Shown piece after piece: positions 1-7,833 of a stretch of 64,000 nt of DNA. A program made the translations under genes and the position numbers. The stretch is from contig NZ_JAGGOS010000011.1 of NCBI RefSeq assembly GCF_018614205.1, forward strand, positions 1-64,000. The letters run 5' to 3'. This DNA is from Streptomyces sp. ISL-36. Lineage in GTDB: Bacteria > Actinomycetota > Actinomycetes > Streptomycetales > Streptomycetaceae. The notes under the pieces were generated by a model. That model did not search any database. It saw nothing but the letters and a program-made list of their open reading frames with translations, and was not told the DNA's origin. The first letter of the stretch is position 1. Each line of letters opens with the position of its first letter.

Positions 1-228
1 GCCGTCGGGGGCGCGTCGGCGGCCCCCTCCGCGCTGCGCGGCACGCCGGGCCTCGGCCCGACCGCCGTAGGGTCGCTCCTCTCCGTAACCGGAGGAAGTG
101 GACCCCGTACTGACATCCCGGGCCTCGGCCGACCTGCGGCCCATGGGCTGCTGGGCGGCGCGCCTGGCCGCCGCGCGGCCGCCACTCGGCGGCTGCGACT
201 GCGGCATCTTGCGACGGTGCTCGCTCAT
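1..228 (-). CDS. Penicillin-binding protein (class A transglycosylase/transpeptidase), N-terminal 76 residues only
   Basis: The reading frame starts with ATG at 228-226 behind a GAGGAG ribosome site and runs off the left edge without a stop. The visible 76 residues are a basic, disordered cytoplasmic tail: MSEHRRKMPQSQ, then repeated RAAARR / RAEARRAAQR segments. This is how the large bifunctional penicillin-binding protein encoded at this position in Streptomyces origin regions begins, before its single membrane anchor. The catalytic domains lie outside the window, so the call rests on the characteristic N-terminus and on synteny. The gene diverges from the PadR gene. Confidence 0.6.
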   Translation of the reverse strand, partial: MSEHRRKMPQSQPPSGGRAAARRAAQQPMGRRSAEARDVSTGSTSSGYGEERPYGGRAEARRAAQRGGGRRRAPDG

Positions 229-596
229 CGAACGACTACTCCTCGGGCAGGCGTGTACGCCTGGAAGCGGCAGTTGAGTTCCGGTCCCCCCGAAATGCGT
301 ACGGACGAGCCCCATGGGAGGCCTCTCCGTACCGCAGCCGGTCACCCGCAGCACTGACGCTCTGTGGCGTCGCTCGGTTCCCGGTGGTCTGCATGGCGCC
401 CAGACTACGCACGGCCAAAACCCACGTAGGGACGAAGTTCACCCCAAATCAGGCAAGTCGATCGCTATGAATTGACGATGTGACGCCGGTCACTGCAGTC
501 CCACTTGTCGCAGCAGGGCGGCCGTTCTATCGTCAGGATGTATCGAGTCGATACATCAGTACGGCATAAGGACCCCGAGGGTGGAGGAGGCGACGG
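229..596. promoter_or_regulatory. Divergent intergenic region with a perfect 19-bp palindrome before padR
   Basis: This 368-bp gap separates the divergent penicillin-binding protein and PadR genes. At 538-556 lies ATGTATCGA-G-TCGATACAT, a perfect palindrome with 9-bp arms around one G. The ATGT...ACAT ends are the form usually bound by PadR-family dimers. A possible promoter is TTGTCG (505-510), 17 bp, TATCGT (528-533), which would place the palindrome across the start site and fit autorepression; this is inference. A 68-codon open frame on the minus strand in the gap has no family resemblance I recognise and is not called. Confidence 0.6.
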
Positions 597-1286
597 ATGA
601 GCAGGCGCTCCGGAATCCTTGAATTCGCCGTCCTCGGCCTGCTCCGCGAAGCCCCGATGCACGGGTACGAGCTGCGGAAGCGGCTCAACACTTCGCTGGG
701 GATCTTCCGGGCCTTCAGCTACGGGACCCTCTACCCCTGCCTCAAGACGCTGGTCGCGAGCGGCTGGTTGATCGAAGAGCCGGGCAGCGCCCCCGAGGAC
801 GCTCTCGCCGCTTCACTCGCAGGACGCCGCGCCAAGATCGTCTATCGGTTGACGGCGGAAGGTAAGGAGCACTTCGAGGAGCTCCTCTCCCACACCGGTC
901 CGGATGCCTGGGAGGACGAACACTTCGCGGCCCGCTTCGCCTTCTTCGGCCAGACCGAACGTGAGGTGCGGATGCGCGTACTGGAAGGCCGCCGCAGTCG
1001 GCTGGAGGAGCGTCTGGAGAAGATGCGCGCCTCTCTGGCCCGTACGCGCGAGCGCCTCGACGACTACACGCTTGAGCTGCAGCGCCACGGAATGGAGTCC
1101 GTGGAGCGCGAAGTGCGCTGGCTGAACGAGCTCATCGAGAGCGAGCGGGCGGGACGGGATCAGCGATCCGGTCCCGACGCCCCCGAGGGCACCGCTCAGC
1201 AGGACAACGATTCTGGAGAAACGGGCGGCCTGCCCCGGCACGGGGGCAGTACCCGGCCGGATCCGTCCGACGACACCGCCAAGTGA
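597..1286 (+). CDS. PadR family transcriptional regulator
   Basis: The protein has 229 residues. Residues 8-62 form the PadR winged helix: the [18 protein letters not shown] stretch, the [13 protein letters not shown] recognition-helix region and a basic wing near the [10 protein letters not shown] segment. Residues 110-185 are charged, heptad-like helix of the PadR dimerisation type. The last 40 residues are disordered. ATG at 597 is preceded by GGAGGAGG. The palindrome at 538-556 suggests autoregulation. The inositol-phosphate synthase gene follows after 49 bp in the same direction, so co-transcription and control of that gene are plausible but not shown. The ligand is unknown. Confidence 0.85.
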   Translation: MSRRSGILEFAVLGLLREAPMHGYELRKRLNTSLGIFRAFSYGTLYPCLKTLVASGWLIEEPGSAPEDALAASLAGRRAKIVYRLTAEGKEHFEELLSHTGPDAWEDEHFAARFAFFGQTEREVRMRVLEGRRSRLEERLEKMRASLARTRERLDDYTLELQRHGMESVEREVRWLNELIESERAGRDQRSGPDAPEGTAQQDNDSGETGGLPRHGGSTRPDPSDDTAK

Positions 1287-1335
1287 AACCCTGCACCTCG
1301 CAGGGCTTCCACGATCACACAGGGAGCAACCGGAA

Positions 1336-2418
1336 ATGGGTTCGGTTCGCGTAGCCATCGTCGGCGTGGGCAACTGCGCCGCCTCGCTGGTGCAGGGCGT
1401 CGAGTACTACAAGGACGCCGACCCGGCGTCCAAGGTGCCCGGCCTGATGCACGTCCAGTTCGGCGACTACCACGTCGGTGACGTCGAGTTCGTCGCCGCC
1501 TTCGACGTCGATGCGAAGAAGGTCGGCCTCGATCTCTCCGACGCGATCGGCGCCAGCGAGAACAACACCATCAAGATCTGCGACGTCCCGAGCAAGGGCG
1601 TCACGGTGCAGCGTGGCCACACCCTCGACGGGCTCGGCAAGTACTACCGCATGACCATCGAGGAGTCCGCCGAGACTCCGGTCGACGTCGTCCAGGTCCT
1701 CAAGGACAAGCAGGTCGACGTGCTCGTCTGCTACCTGCCCGTGGGCTCCGAGGACGCGGCGAAGTTCTACGCCCAGTGCGCCATCGACGCCAAGGTCGCG
1801 TTCGTCAACGCGCTCCCGGTCTTCATCGCCGGCACCAAGGAGTGGGCGGACAAGTTCACCGAGGCCGGTGTCCCGATCGTCGGTGACGACATCAAGTCCC
1901 AGGTCGGCGCCACCATCACGCACCGCGTGATGGCGAAGCTGTTCGAGGACCGCGGTGTCCGTCTTGAGCGCACCATGCAGCTCAATGTCGGCGGCAACAT
2001 GGACTTCAAGAACATGCTGGAGCGCGACCGCCTCGAGTCGAAGAAGATCTCGAAGACCCAGGCCGTCACCTCGCAGATCCCCGACCGCGACATGGGCGAG
2101 AAGAACGTCCACATCGGCCCGTCGGACTACGTGGCGTGGCTCGACGACCGCAAGTGGGCGTACGTCCGCCTCGAGGGTCGCGCCTTCGGTGACGTTCCGC
2201 TGAACCTGGAGTACAAGCTCGAGGTCTGGGACTCCCCGAACTCGGCTGGTGTCATCATCGACGCCCTGCGCGCCGCGAAGATCGCCAAGGACCGTGGCAT
2301 CGGCGGCCCGATCCTCTCCGCGTCCTCGTACTTCATGAAGTCCCCGCCGGTGCAGTACTTCGACGACGAGGCGTTCGCCAACGTCGAGAAGTTCATCAAG
2401 GGTGAGGTCGAGCGCTAA
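1336..2418 (+). CDS. ino1: Inositol-3-phosphate synthase (myo-inositol-1-phosphate synthase)
   Basis: Converts glucose-6-phosphate to 1D-myo-inositol-3-phosphate using NAD as an internal redox cofactor. This is the first step towards mycothiol and phosphatidylinositol in actinobacteria. The 360 residues match the short actinobacterial form. The Rossmann motif GVGNCAASL is at residues 10-18. The conserved regions [12 protein letters not shown], the [11 protein letters not shown] lysine/serine segment and the [11 protein letters not shown] loop are all visible. ATG at 1336 follows a GGGAGC site. It lies 49 bp after padR, and a strong terminator follows directly. Confidence 0.95.
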   Translation: MGSVRVAIVGVGNCAASLVQGVEYYKDADPASKVPGLMHVQFGDYHVGDVEFVAAFDVDAKKVGLDLSDAIGASENNTIKICDVPSKGVTVQRGHTLDGLGKYYRMTIEESAETPVDVVQVLKDKQVDVLVCYLPVGSEDAAKFYAQCAIDAKVAFVNALPVFIAGTKEWADKFTEAGVPIVGDDIKSQVGATITHRVMAKLFEDRGVRLERTMQLNVGGNMDFKNMLERDRLESKKISKTQAVTSQIPDRDMGEKNVHIGPSDYVAWLDDRKWAYVRLEGRAFGDVPLNLEYKLEVWDSPNSAGVIIDALRAAKIAKDRGIGGPILSASSYFMKSPPVQYFDDEAFANVEKFIKGEVER

Positions 2419-2441
2419 AGCGCCGATCCCGCTTGTCGAAC

Positions 2442-2472
2442 GAGGGCCCCCGGCTGTTGCCCGGGGGCCCTC
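2442..2472 (+). terminator. Intrinsic terminator after ino1
   Basis: Perfect 12-bp inverted repeat, GAGGGCCCCCGG at 2442-2453 and its complement at 2461-2472, with a 7-nt loop and a short T-containing tail. It starts 24 bp after the ino1 stop and leaves only about 22 bp before the next gene. Confidence 0.85.
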
Positions 2473-2494
2473 TTCGTATGTGAGTCTTGCTGCC

Positions 2495-3754
2495 ATGTCC
2501 GTCGTACGTGATCTGCGCGTACTCCTGCGCCTGACGAACTTCCGCCGCCTGCTCGCCGTCCGCCTGCTCTCCCAGGGCGCCGACGGGGCCTACCAGGTGG
2601 CGCTGGCCACGTACGTCGTCTTCTCTCCCGAGAAGGAGACCTCCCCCGCCGCCATCGCGTCCGCCATGGCGGTGCTGCTGCTCCCGTACTCGCTCGTCGG
2701 CCCCTTCGCCGGCGTTCTCCTGGACCGCTGGCGACGACGCCAGGTCTTCTTCTACGGGAACCTGCTGCGGGCTCTCCTCGCCTGCGGCACCGCGGCGCTG
2801 ATGCTGGCCTCCGTTCCGGACTGGCTGTTCTACGTCTCGGCTCTCTCCGTCACGGCCGTCAATCGTTTCGTCCTCGCCGGTCTGTCCGCCTCACTGCCCC
2901 GGGTCGTCGACGCCGAGCGACTGGTCGTCGCCAACTCCCTGTCGCCGACCGCGGGCACCCTGGCAGCCACCTGCGGCGGCGGGTTGGCCTTCGGGGTGCG
3001 GCTGCTCTCCGCCGACTCCGACGCCGCGGTGGTCGTACTCAGCGCTCTCCTCTATCTCTGCTCCGCCCTCGCCTCCTTGCGGATGTCCCGTGAGCTCCTC
3101 GGCCCGGATGCCGACATGGTCCAGCCGCGACTGGGCGCCGCGCTGGCCTCGACGGCCCGCGGCCTCGTGGGAGGCGTGCGCCATCTGGCCGAGCGCCGGG
3201 CGGCCGCCCGCGCACTGGCCGCGATGAGCCTGATGCGCTTCTGCTACGGAGCCCTGACGGTGACCGTACTGATGCTCTGCCGCTACACGTGGAGCTCCAC
3301 GGAGTCGGAAGGGCTGGCGCTGCTGGGGCTGGCCGTCGGGATCTCGGGGGCCGGCTTCTTCACGGCCGCCGTGATCTCGCCCTGGACGATCGGTCGATTC
3401 GGCGCCCTCGGCTGGATGGCCGTGTGCGCGGCAACCGCCGCTGTTCTGGTGCCCGCGCTGGGGCTGCCCTTCGCCCAGGCCCCTCTTCTGGTCGCCGCCT
3501 TCCTCCTGGGGGCCATCACCCAGGGGTCCAAGATCGCGACGGACACGGTGGTCCAGACGTCGGTGGACGACGCCTACCGCGGTCGGGTGTTCTCGCTCTA
3601 CGACGTGCTCTTCAACGTCGCCTTCGTCGGTGCGGCCGGGGTGGCGGCACTGATGCTGCCACCGGACGGCCGGTCCGTCCCGCTCGTCGTGATGGTCGCG
3701 GTTCTCTACGCCGTGGTCTCGTTCGCGCTGGCCCGTTCACGGCAGAAGGGGTGA
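2495..3754 (+). CDS. MFS transporter, drug-efflux type
   Basis: A 419-residue hydrophobic protein with about 12 predicted membrane helices. Residues 70-85 carry the loop 2-3 signature in the form GVLLDRWRRRQVFFYGN, typical of the major facilitator superfamily. The long open frame extends upstream into the ino1 terminator, so I start at ATG 2495 (MSVVRDLRVLLR); an in-frame GTG at 2480 is possible. Neither has a good ribosome site, so translation may be leaderless. The substrate is unknown. The stop codon sits inside the first parS palindrome. Confidence 0.8.
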   Translation: MSVVRDLRVLLRLTNFRRLLAVRLLSQGADGAYQVALATYVVFSPEKETSPAAIASAMAVLLLPYSLVGPFAGVLLDRWRRRQVFFYGNLLRALLACGTAALMLASVPDWLFYVSALSVTAVNRFVLAGLSASLPRVVDAERLVVANSLSPTAGTLAATCGGGLAFGVRLLSADSDAAVVVLSALLYLCSALASLRMSRELLGPDADMVQPRLGAALASTARGLVGGVRHLAERRAAARALAAMSLMRFCYGALTVTVLMLCRYTWSSTESEGLALLGLAVGISGAGFFTAAVISPWTIGRFGALGWMAVCAATAAVLVPALGLPFAQAPLLVAAFLLGAITQGSKIATDTVVQTSVDDAYRGRVFSLYDVLFNVAFVGAAGVAALMLPPDGRSVPLVVMVAVLYAVVSFALARSRQKG

Positions 3755-3778
3755 TGTTTCACGTGAAACATCACCCCT
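3747..3778. other. parS: parS site 1 inside a 32-bp perfect palindrome
   Basis: The 14-mer GTTTCACGTGAAAC at 3756-3769 is the Streptomyces ParB-binding sequence. Symmetry extends to a perfect 32-bp palindrome (3747-3778) that includes the MFS stop codon. The RNA would form a GC-capped hairpin, so the element may also end transcription between two convergent genes. ParB binding is established for this 14-mer; the terminator role is inference. Confidence 0.92.
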
Positions 3779-3790
3779 GGCGGTATGGCT

Positions 3791-3820
3791 GCGTCGATGT
3801 TTCACGTGAAACATCGACGC
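3791..3820. other. parS: parS site 2 inside a 30-bp perfect palindrome
   Basis: GTTTCACGTGAAAC at 3799-3812 lies in a perfect 30-bp palindrome (3791-3820). It is 43 bp centre to centre from parS site 1 and just downstream of the convergent cca stop. The pair could nucleate ParB and also act as back-to-back terminators. Confidence 0.92.
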
Positions 3821-3826
3821 CTCCCC

Positions 3827-5269
3827 TCAGTTCTGAGCCGCCCACCACTCCTTGAGCGCTGCGACGGCCGCTTCCTGCTCCATCGGCCCGTTCTCCAGTC
3901 GCAGCTCGAGCAGGAACTTGTATGCCTGCCCCACAGCGGGACCGGGCCGGATGCCGAGGATCTCCTGGATCTGGTTGCCGTCCAGGTCCGGGCGGATCGC
4001 GTCCAGCTCCTCCTGCTCCTGGAGCTGCGCGATCCGCTCCTCCAGCCCGTCATAGGCGCGCGAGAGCGCACCGGCCTTGCGCTTGTTCCGCGTCGTGCAG
4101 TCCGACCGGGTCAGCTTGTGCAGCCGCGAGAGCAGGGGGCCGGCGTCGCGGACATAGCGGCGCACCGCCGAGTCGGTCCACTCGCCGGTCCCGTATCCGT
4201 GGAAGCGGAGGTGCAGCTCCACCAGGCGCGAGACATCCTTGATCATCTCGTTCGAGTACTTCAGTGCCGTCATGCGCTTTTTGGTCATCTTCGCGCCGAC
4301 CACCTCGTGGTGGTGGAAGGAGACCCGGCCGTCCTTCTCGAAGCGGCGGGTGCGCGGCTTTCCGATGTCGTGCAGGAGGGCCGCCAGCCGGAGCACCAGG
4401 TCCGGTCCGTCCTCCTCGAGGTCGATCGCCTGGTCCAGCACGGTGAGGGAGTGCTCGTAGACATCCTTGTGCCGGTGGTGCTCGTCGCTCTCGAGTCGCA
4501 GCGCCGGCAGCTCGGGCAGCACATGCGCGGCCAGTCCGGTGTCGACGAGCAGGCCGAGACCCTCGCGGGGGTGGGCGGAGATCAGAAGCTTGTTGAGCTC
4601 GTCACGGATCCGCTCGGCGGAGACGATCTCCAGACGGCCGGCCATCTCCGTCATCGCCGTGACGACCTCGGGGGCCACCTCGAAGTCGAGCTGTGCGGCG
4701 AAGCGCGCGGCACGCATCATGCGCAGCGGGTCGTCGGAGAAGGACTCCTCCGGAGTTCCGGGGGTGCGCAGGACGCGGGCGGCGAGGTCGTCGAGACCTC
4801 CGTGCGGGTCGATGAAGTCCTTCTCGGGGAGCGCTACCGCCATGGCGTTGACGGAGAAGTCTCGCCGGACGAGGTCCTCCTCGATGGAGTCGCCGTAGGA
4901 GACCTCGGGCTTGCGCGAGGTGCGGTCGTACGCCTCGGACCGGTAGGTCGTCACCTCGATCTGGTAGCCGCTCTTCTGGCAGCCGACCGTACCGAAGGCG
5001 ATCCCGACCTCCCAGACGGCGTCGGCCCAGGGGCGGACGATCTTGAGTACGTCCTCGGGTCGGGCATCGGTCGTGAAGTCGAGGTCGTTGCCGAGCCGAC
5101 CGAGCAACGCATCCCGTACCGAGCCGCCGACCAGCGCGAGGCTGAACCCTGCCTCCTGGAATCGGACGGCAAGGTCGTCGGCGACAGGGGACACACGCAG
5201 CAGCTCGCTGACCGCGCGGCGTTGCACCTGGCTCAGTGCAGTCGGGGTGTCTTCGTTGGCGTTCGGCAC
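3827..5269 (-). CDS. cca: CCA-adding tRNA nucleotidyltransferase with HD domain
   Basis: Adds the 3'-CCA end to tRNAs; neither tRNA gene in this window encodes CCA. It has 480 residues and starts with GTG at 5269. The poly(A)-polymerase head domain carries GGSVRDALLG and NDLDFTTDARP (catalytic DxD). The RNA-binding middle region follows, and the HD phosphohydrolase domain shows LAALLHDIGKP with histidines further on (FHHHEVVGAKM). Length fits the actinobacterial enzyme with a fused HD domain. It converges on the MFS gene and diverges from the DUF6049 gene. The ribosome site is weak, so the exact start is less certain. Confidence 0.95.
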   Translation of the reverse strand: MPNANEDTPTALSQVQRRAVSELLRVSPVADDLAVRFQEAGFSLALVGGSVRDALLGRLGNDLDFTTDARPEDVLKIVRPWADAVWEVGIAFGTVGCQKSGYQIEVTTYRSEAYDRTSRKPEVSYGDSIEEDLVRRDFSVNAMAVALPEKDFIDPHGGLDDLAARVLRTPGTPEESFSDDPLRMMRAARFAAQLDFEVAPEVVTAMTEMAGRLEIVSAERIRDELNKLLISAHPREGLGLLVDTGLAAHVLPELPALRLESDEHHRHKDVYEHSLTVLDQAIDLEEDGPDLVLRLAALLHDIGKPRTRRFEKDGRVSFHHHEVVGAKMTKKRMTALKYSNEMIKDVSRLVELHLRFHGYGTGEWTDSAVRRYVRDAGPLLSRLHKLTRSDCTTRNKRKAGALSRAYDGLEERIAQLQEQEELDAIRPDLDGNQIQEILGIRPGPAVGQAYKFLLELRLENGPMEQEAAVAALKEWWAAQN

Positions 5270-5450
5270 AACAGAAAAGGGTACGTGCCCCGGCTCCCGG
5301 CAGCGTCCTCGATTTCCGGCAGCCCGGCCGGCCCGCTCCGATCAGCTGGAGCAGTCCCCGGCACTTGGCCACAGCGTGCCTCGTTACCATGCGTGGACAC
5401 AGCAACCGGGAACCACCGACACCACTGATACGACGAGGACGGGCGAACGC

Positions 5451-7787
5451 GTGGCCGAGGCGGCAGACATCCAGGGGACCGTTCCCTCACCTGCCCGCCG
5501 CTGGCTGCGGCGCACGGCGTCTCTTCTCGCCGGGGCGCCCCTGCTGGCCGGACTCCTGCAGATGCCGGTGGCCACCGTGGCATCCGCCGCGGAGGCACCC
5601 ACCGGATCAAGAACCGTCGATGTGTCTCTCGACACGCTCACGCCGAGCGCTCCCCTTGAGGGCGACACCCTGACCGTCTCCGGGACCGTCACGAACCAGG
5701 GCAAGCAGACCGTCACCGATGCCAGGGTGGACGTCAGGGTCGGCCCCAGGATGACCAGCCGGAGCCAGATCGAGCAGGTCTCGGGGCGTACCGGCTTCCG
5801 GGCGGGCAGCGACCCGGCGCCGCTCGGCGGCACCTTCGCGGTCAAGATCCCGCGACTGGCCGCCGGGCTCAGCAAGGAATTCACCCTCTCCCTGCCTGTC
5901 TCCAAGCTCGGGCTCGACGATGCGGGTGTCTACCAGCTGGGCGTCTCCCTGTCGGGACAGACCACCGCTCAGCCCGGGGAGCGCGTCCTCGGGATCGAGC
6001 GGACCTTCCTGCCCTACCAGCCCGAGGCCACGGAGAAGAAGACCCAGCTCACCTACCTCTGGCCGCTGATCTCCTCGGCCCATGTCTCCGCGCAGACCGG
6101 CACGGACGACCAGCAGACGCCGGTCTTCGAGAACGACGAGCTGGCCGGCGAGCTCGCACCCGGCGGGCGCCTTGACCACATGGTCACGCTCGGCCGGGAG
6201 CTCCCCGTCACCTGGGTGATCGATCCGGACCTGCTGGCCACGGTCGATGCCATGACCAGGAGCTACCAGGTCAAGAGCGGAACGGAGACCGTGCCGGGGA
6301 AGAACCAGGCCGTCGCCAAGCGGTGGCTGGACTCACTGGAGAAGGCGGTCGTGGGGCGCAAGGTCGTCGCCCTGCCGTTCGCCGACCCGGACATCGCCTC
6401 GCTCGCGCACCGGGGCAAGGATGTCCCCGGATCGCTGAGCCACCTCCAGCCCGCGACGGAACTGGCCGCGACCACCGTGGAGACCATCCTCCACGTGCAG
6501 CCGTCCACCGACTTCTCCTGGCCCGTCGACGGTGCCGTCGATCCGTCGATCATGGATGTCGCGACCTCGGCGGGCGCGCACAAGGTGATCGCCCGCAGCG
6601 ACAGCTTCCGTGACGACCTCCCGTACACGCCCACGGCAGCGCGTCCCGTCGGCGGTGGCACCACCGCCGTCGTCAGCGACGCGTACCTGTCGACGGCCTT
6701 CGAGGGCGACATGGTCCGCACCGGGAACTCGACCGTCGCCGTCCAGGAGTTCCTCGCCCAGTCGCTCGCCGTCACTCTGGAACAGCCGGAACAGCAGCGC
6801 AGCATCGTCGTGGCACCGCAGCGGATGCCCACGACGGCCCAGGCACAGACCATGGCGACCGCGCTGCGCGACCTGTCGGCGCAGCGCTGGACGCAGCCGC
6901 TCGACCTGATCGCGGCCGCCGCGGTGAAGCCCGACCCGGACGCGGCCACCGCGGTGCCCGGCGCCTCCCGCTATCCGCAGGCGCTGCGCAAGCAGGAGCT
7001 ACCGGTCCAGGCCTTCCGTGACATGAAGGACACCCGCGAGGAGCTCGACGACTTCAAGGTCATCCTGTCCCAGCCGGACCGTGTGGTGACTCCGTTCGGA
7101 AACGCGATCAGCCGTGAGATGTCCACGTCCTGGCGCGGTCAGGCCCCCTCCGCCTCGCTGTACCGGATCGAGGTGCTCGACTATCTCCGGGGCCTCACCG
7201 AAGAGGTCCGCCTGATCGAGAAGTCGGACCTCATGCTCTCCGGCCGCAGCGCGACCATCCCGGTCACCGTGCAGAACAAGCTGCTGCAGGGTGTGGATCA
7301 CCTGGTGCTGCGGCTGACCTCCGGAAACAAGACGCGACTGAAGCTCAACGGCGGCGATGCCGTCGCCGAGCTGCCGGTCCGGATCAGCGCCGGGCACAGC
7401 CAGTCCGTGAAGTTCACCGCCTCGGCCAACGCCAACGGACCGGTGCCGATGACGGCCCAGCTCTTCACCGAGGACGGCACACCGTACGGGCAGCCGATGG
7501 CCTTCACCGTGAAGGTCTCCGAGATCACCCCGACCGTGATGCTGGTCCTCGCGGGCGGTGTGCTGCTGCTCGTCCTCGCGGGCGCGCGGATGTACACCCA
7601 GCGCAAGCGTGCGGCCGCCAGAAACGCCGAGGCCGAGGCCGAGGAGGACGCCGAGGCCGAAGCGGCCGAGGACGCCGATGACGAGGCCGCGGAGGACGAG
7701 GATCCCGAGCAGCCGAGTGACCCGACACCGGACACCGGTCACGAAAGCGGCGACCCGTCGGGCCCGGGTGAGAAAGTGGACCGTTGA
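5451..7787 (+). CDS. DUF6049 secreted, membrane-anchored envelope protein
   Basis: The product has 778 residues and starts at GTG 5451 after a GACGAGGACGGG stretch. It has a basic N-terminus (ARRWLRR) and a hydrophobic signal segment ending near AEAPTG, then a large extracellular part beginning with a CARDB/NEW3-like beta domain (LEGDTLTVSGTVTNQG). A single membrane helix spans about residues 692-712 and is followed by a cytoplasmic tail of alternating Ala/Glu/Asp. It precedes murJ by 46 bp, the order also seen with Rv3909-Rv3910 of Mycobacterium tuberculosis. A role in peptidoglycan-precursor export or wall assembly follows from context only. Confidence 0.8.
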   Translation: MAEAADIQGTVPSPARRWLRRTASLLAGAPLLAGLLQMPVATVASAAEAPTGSRTVDVSLDTLTPSAPLEGDTLTVSGTVTNQGKQTVTDARVDVRVGPRMTSRSQIEQVSGRTGFRAGSDPAPLGGTFAVKIPRLAAGLSKEFTLSLPVSKLGLDDAGVYQLGVSLSGQTTAQPGERVLGIERTFLPYQPEATEKKTQLTYLWPLISSAHVSAQTGTDDQQTPVFENDELAGELAPGGRLDHMVTLGRELPVTWVIDPDLLATVDAMTRSYQVKSGTETVPGKNQAVAKRWLDSLEKAVVGRKVVALPFADPDIASLAHRGKDVPGSLSHLQPATELAATTVETILHVQPSTDFSWPVDGAVDPSIMDVATSAGAHKVIARSDSFRDDLPYTPTAARPVGGGTTAVVSDAYLSTAFEGDMVRTGNSTVAVQEFLAQSLAVTLEQPEQQRSIVVAPQRMPTTAQAQTMATALRDLSAQRWTQPLDLIAAAAVKPDPDAATAVPGASRYPQALRKQELPVQAFRDMKDTREELDDFKVILSQPDRVVTPFGNAISREMSTSWRGQAPSASLYRIEVLDYLRGLTEEVRLIEKSDLMLSGRSATIPVTVQNKLLQGVDHLVLRLTSGNKTRLKLNGGDAVAELPVRISAGHSQSVKFTASANANGPVPMTAQLFTEDGTPYGQPMAFTVKVSEITPTVMLVLAGGVLLLVLAGARMYTQRKRAAARNAEAEAEEDAEAEAAEDADDEAAEDEDPEQPSDPTPDTGHESGDPSGPGEKVDR

Positions 7788-7833
7788 GCGATGTCGTGGC
7801 CGGTCGGCCGCCGGACGATGAGGTGGGGTAACC

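Noticed and set aside
236..442. 68-codon minus-strand frame upstream of the penicillin-binding protein
   Set aside because: No recognisable domain and no convincing ribosome site; more likely promoter DNA.
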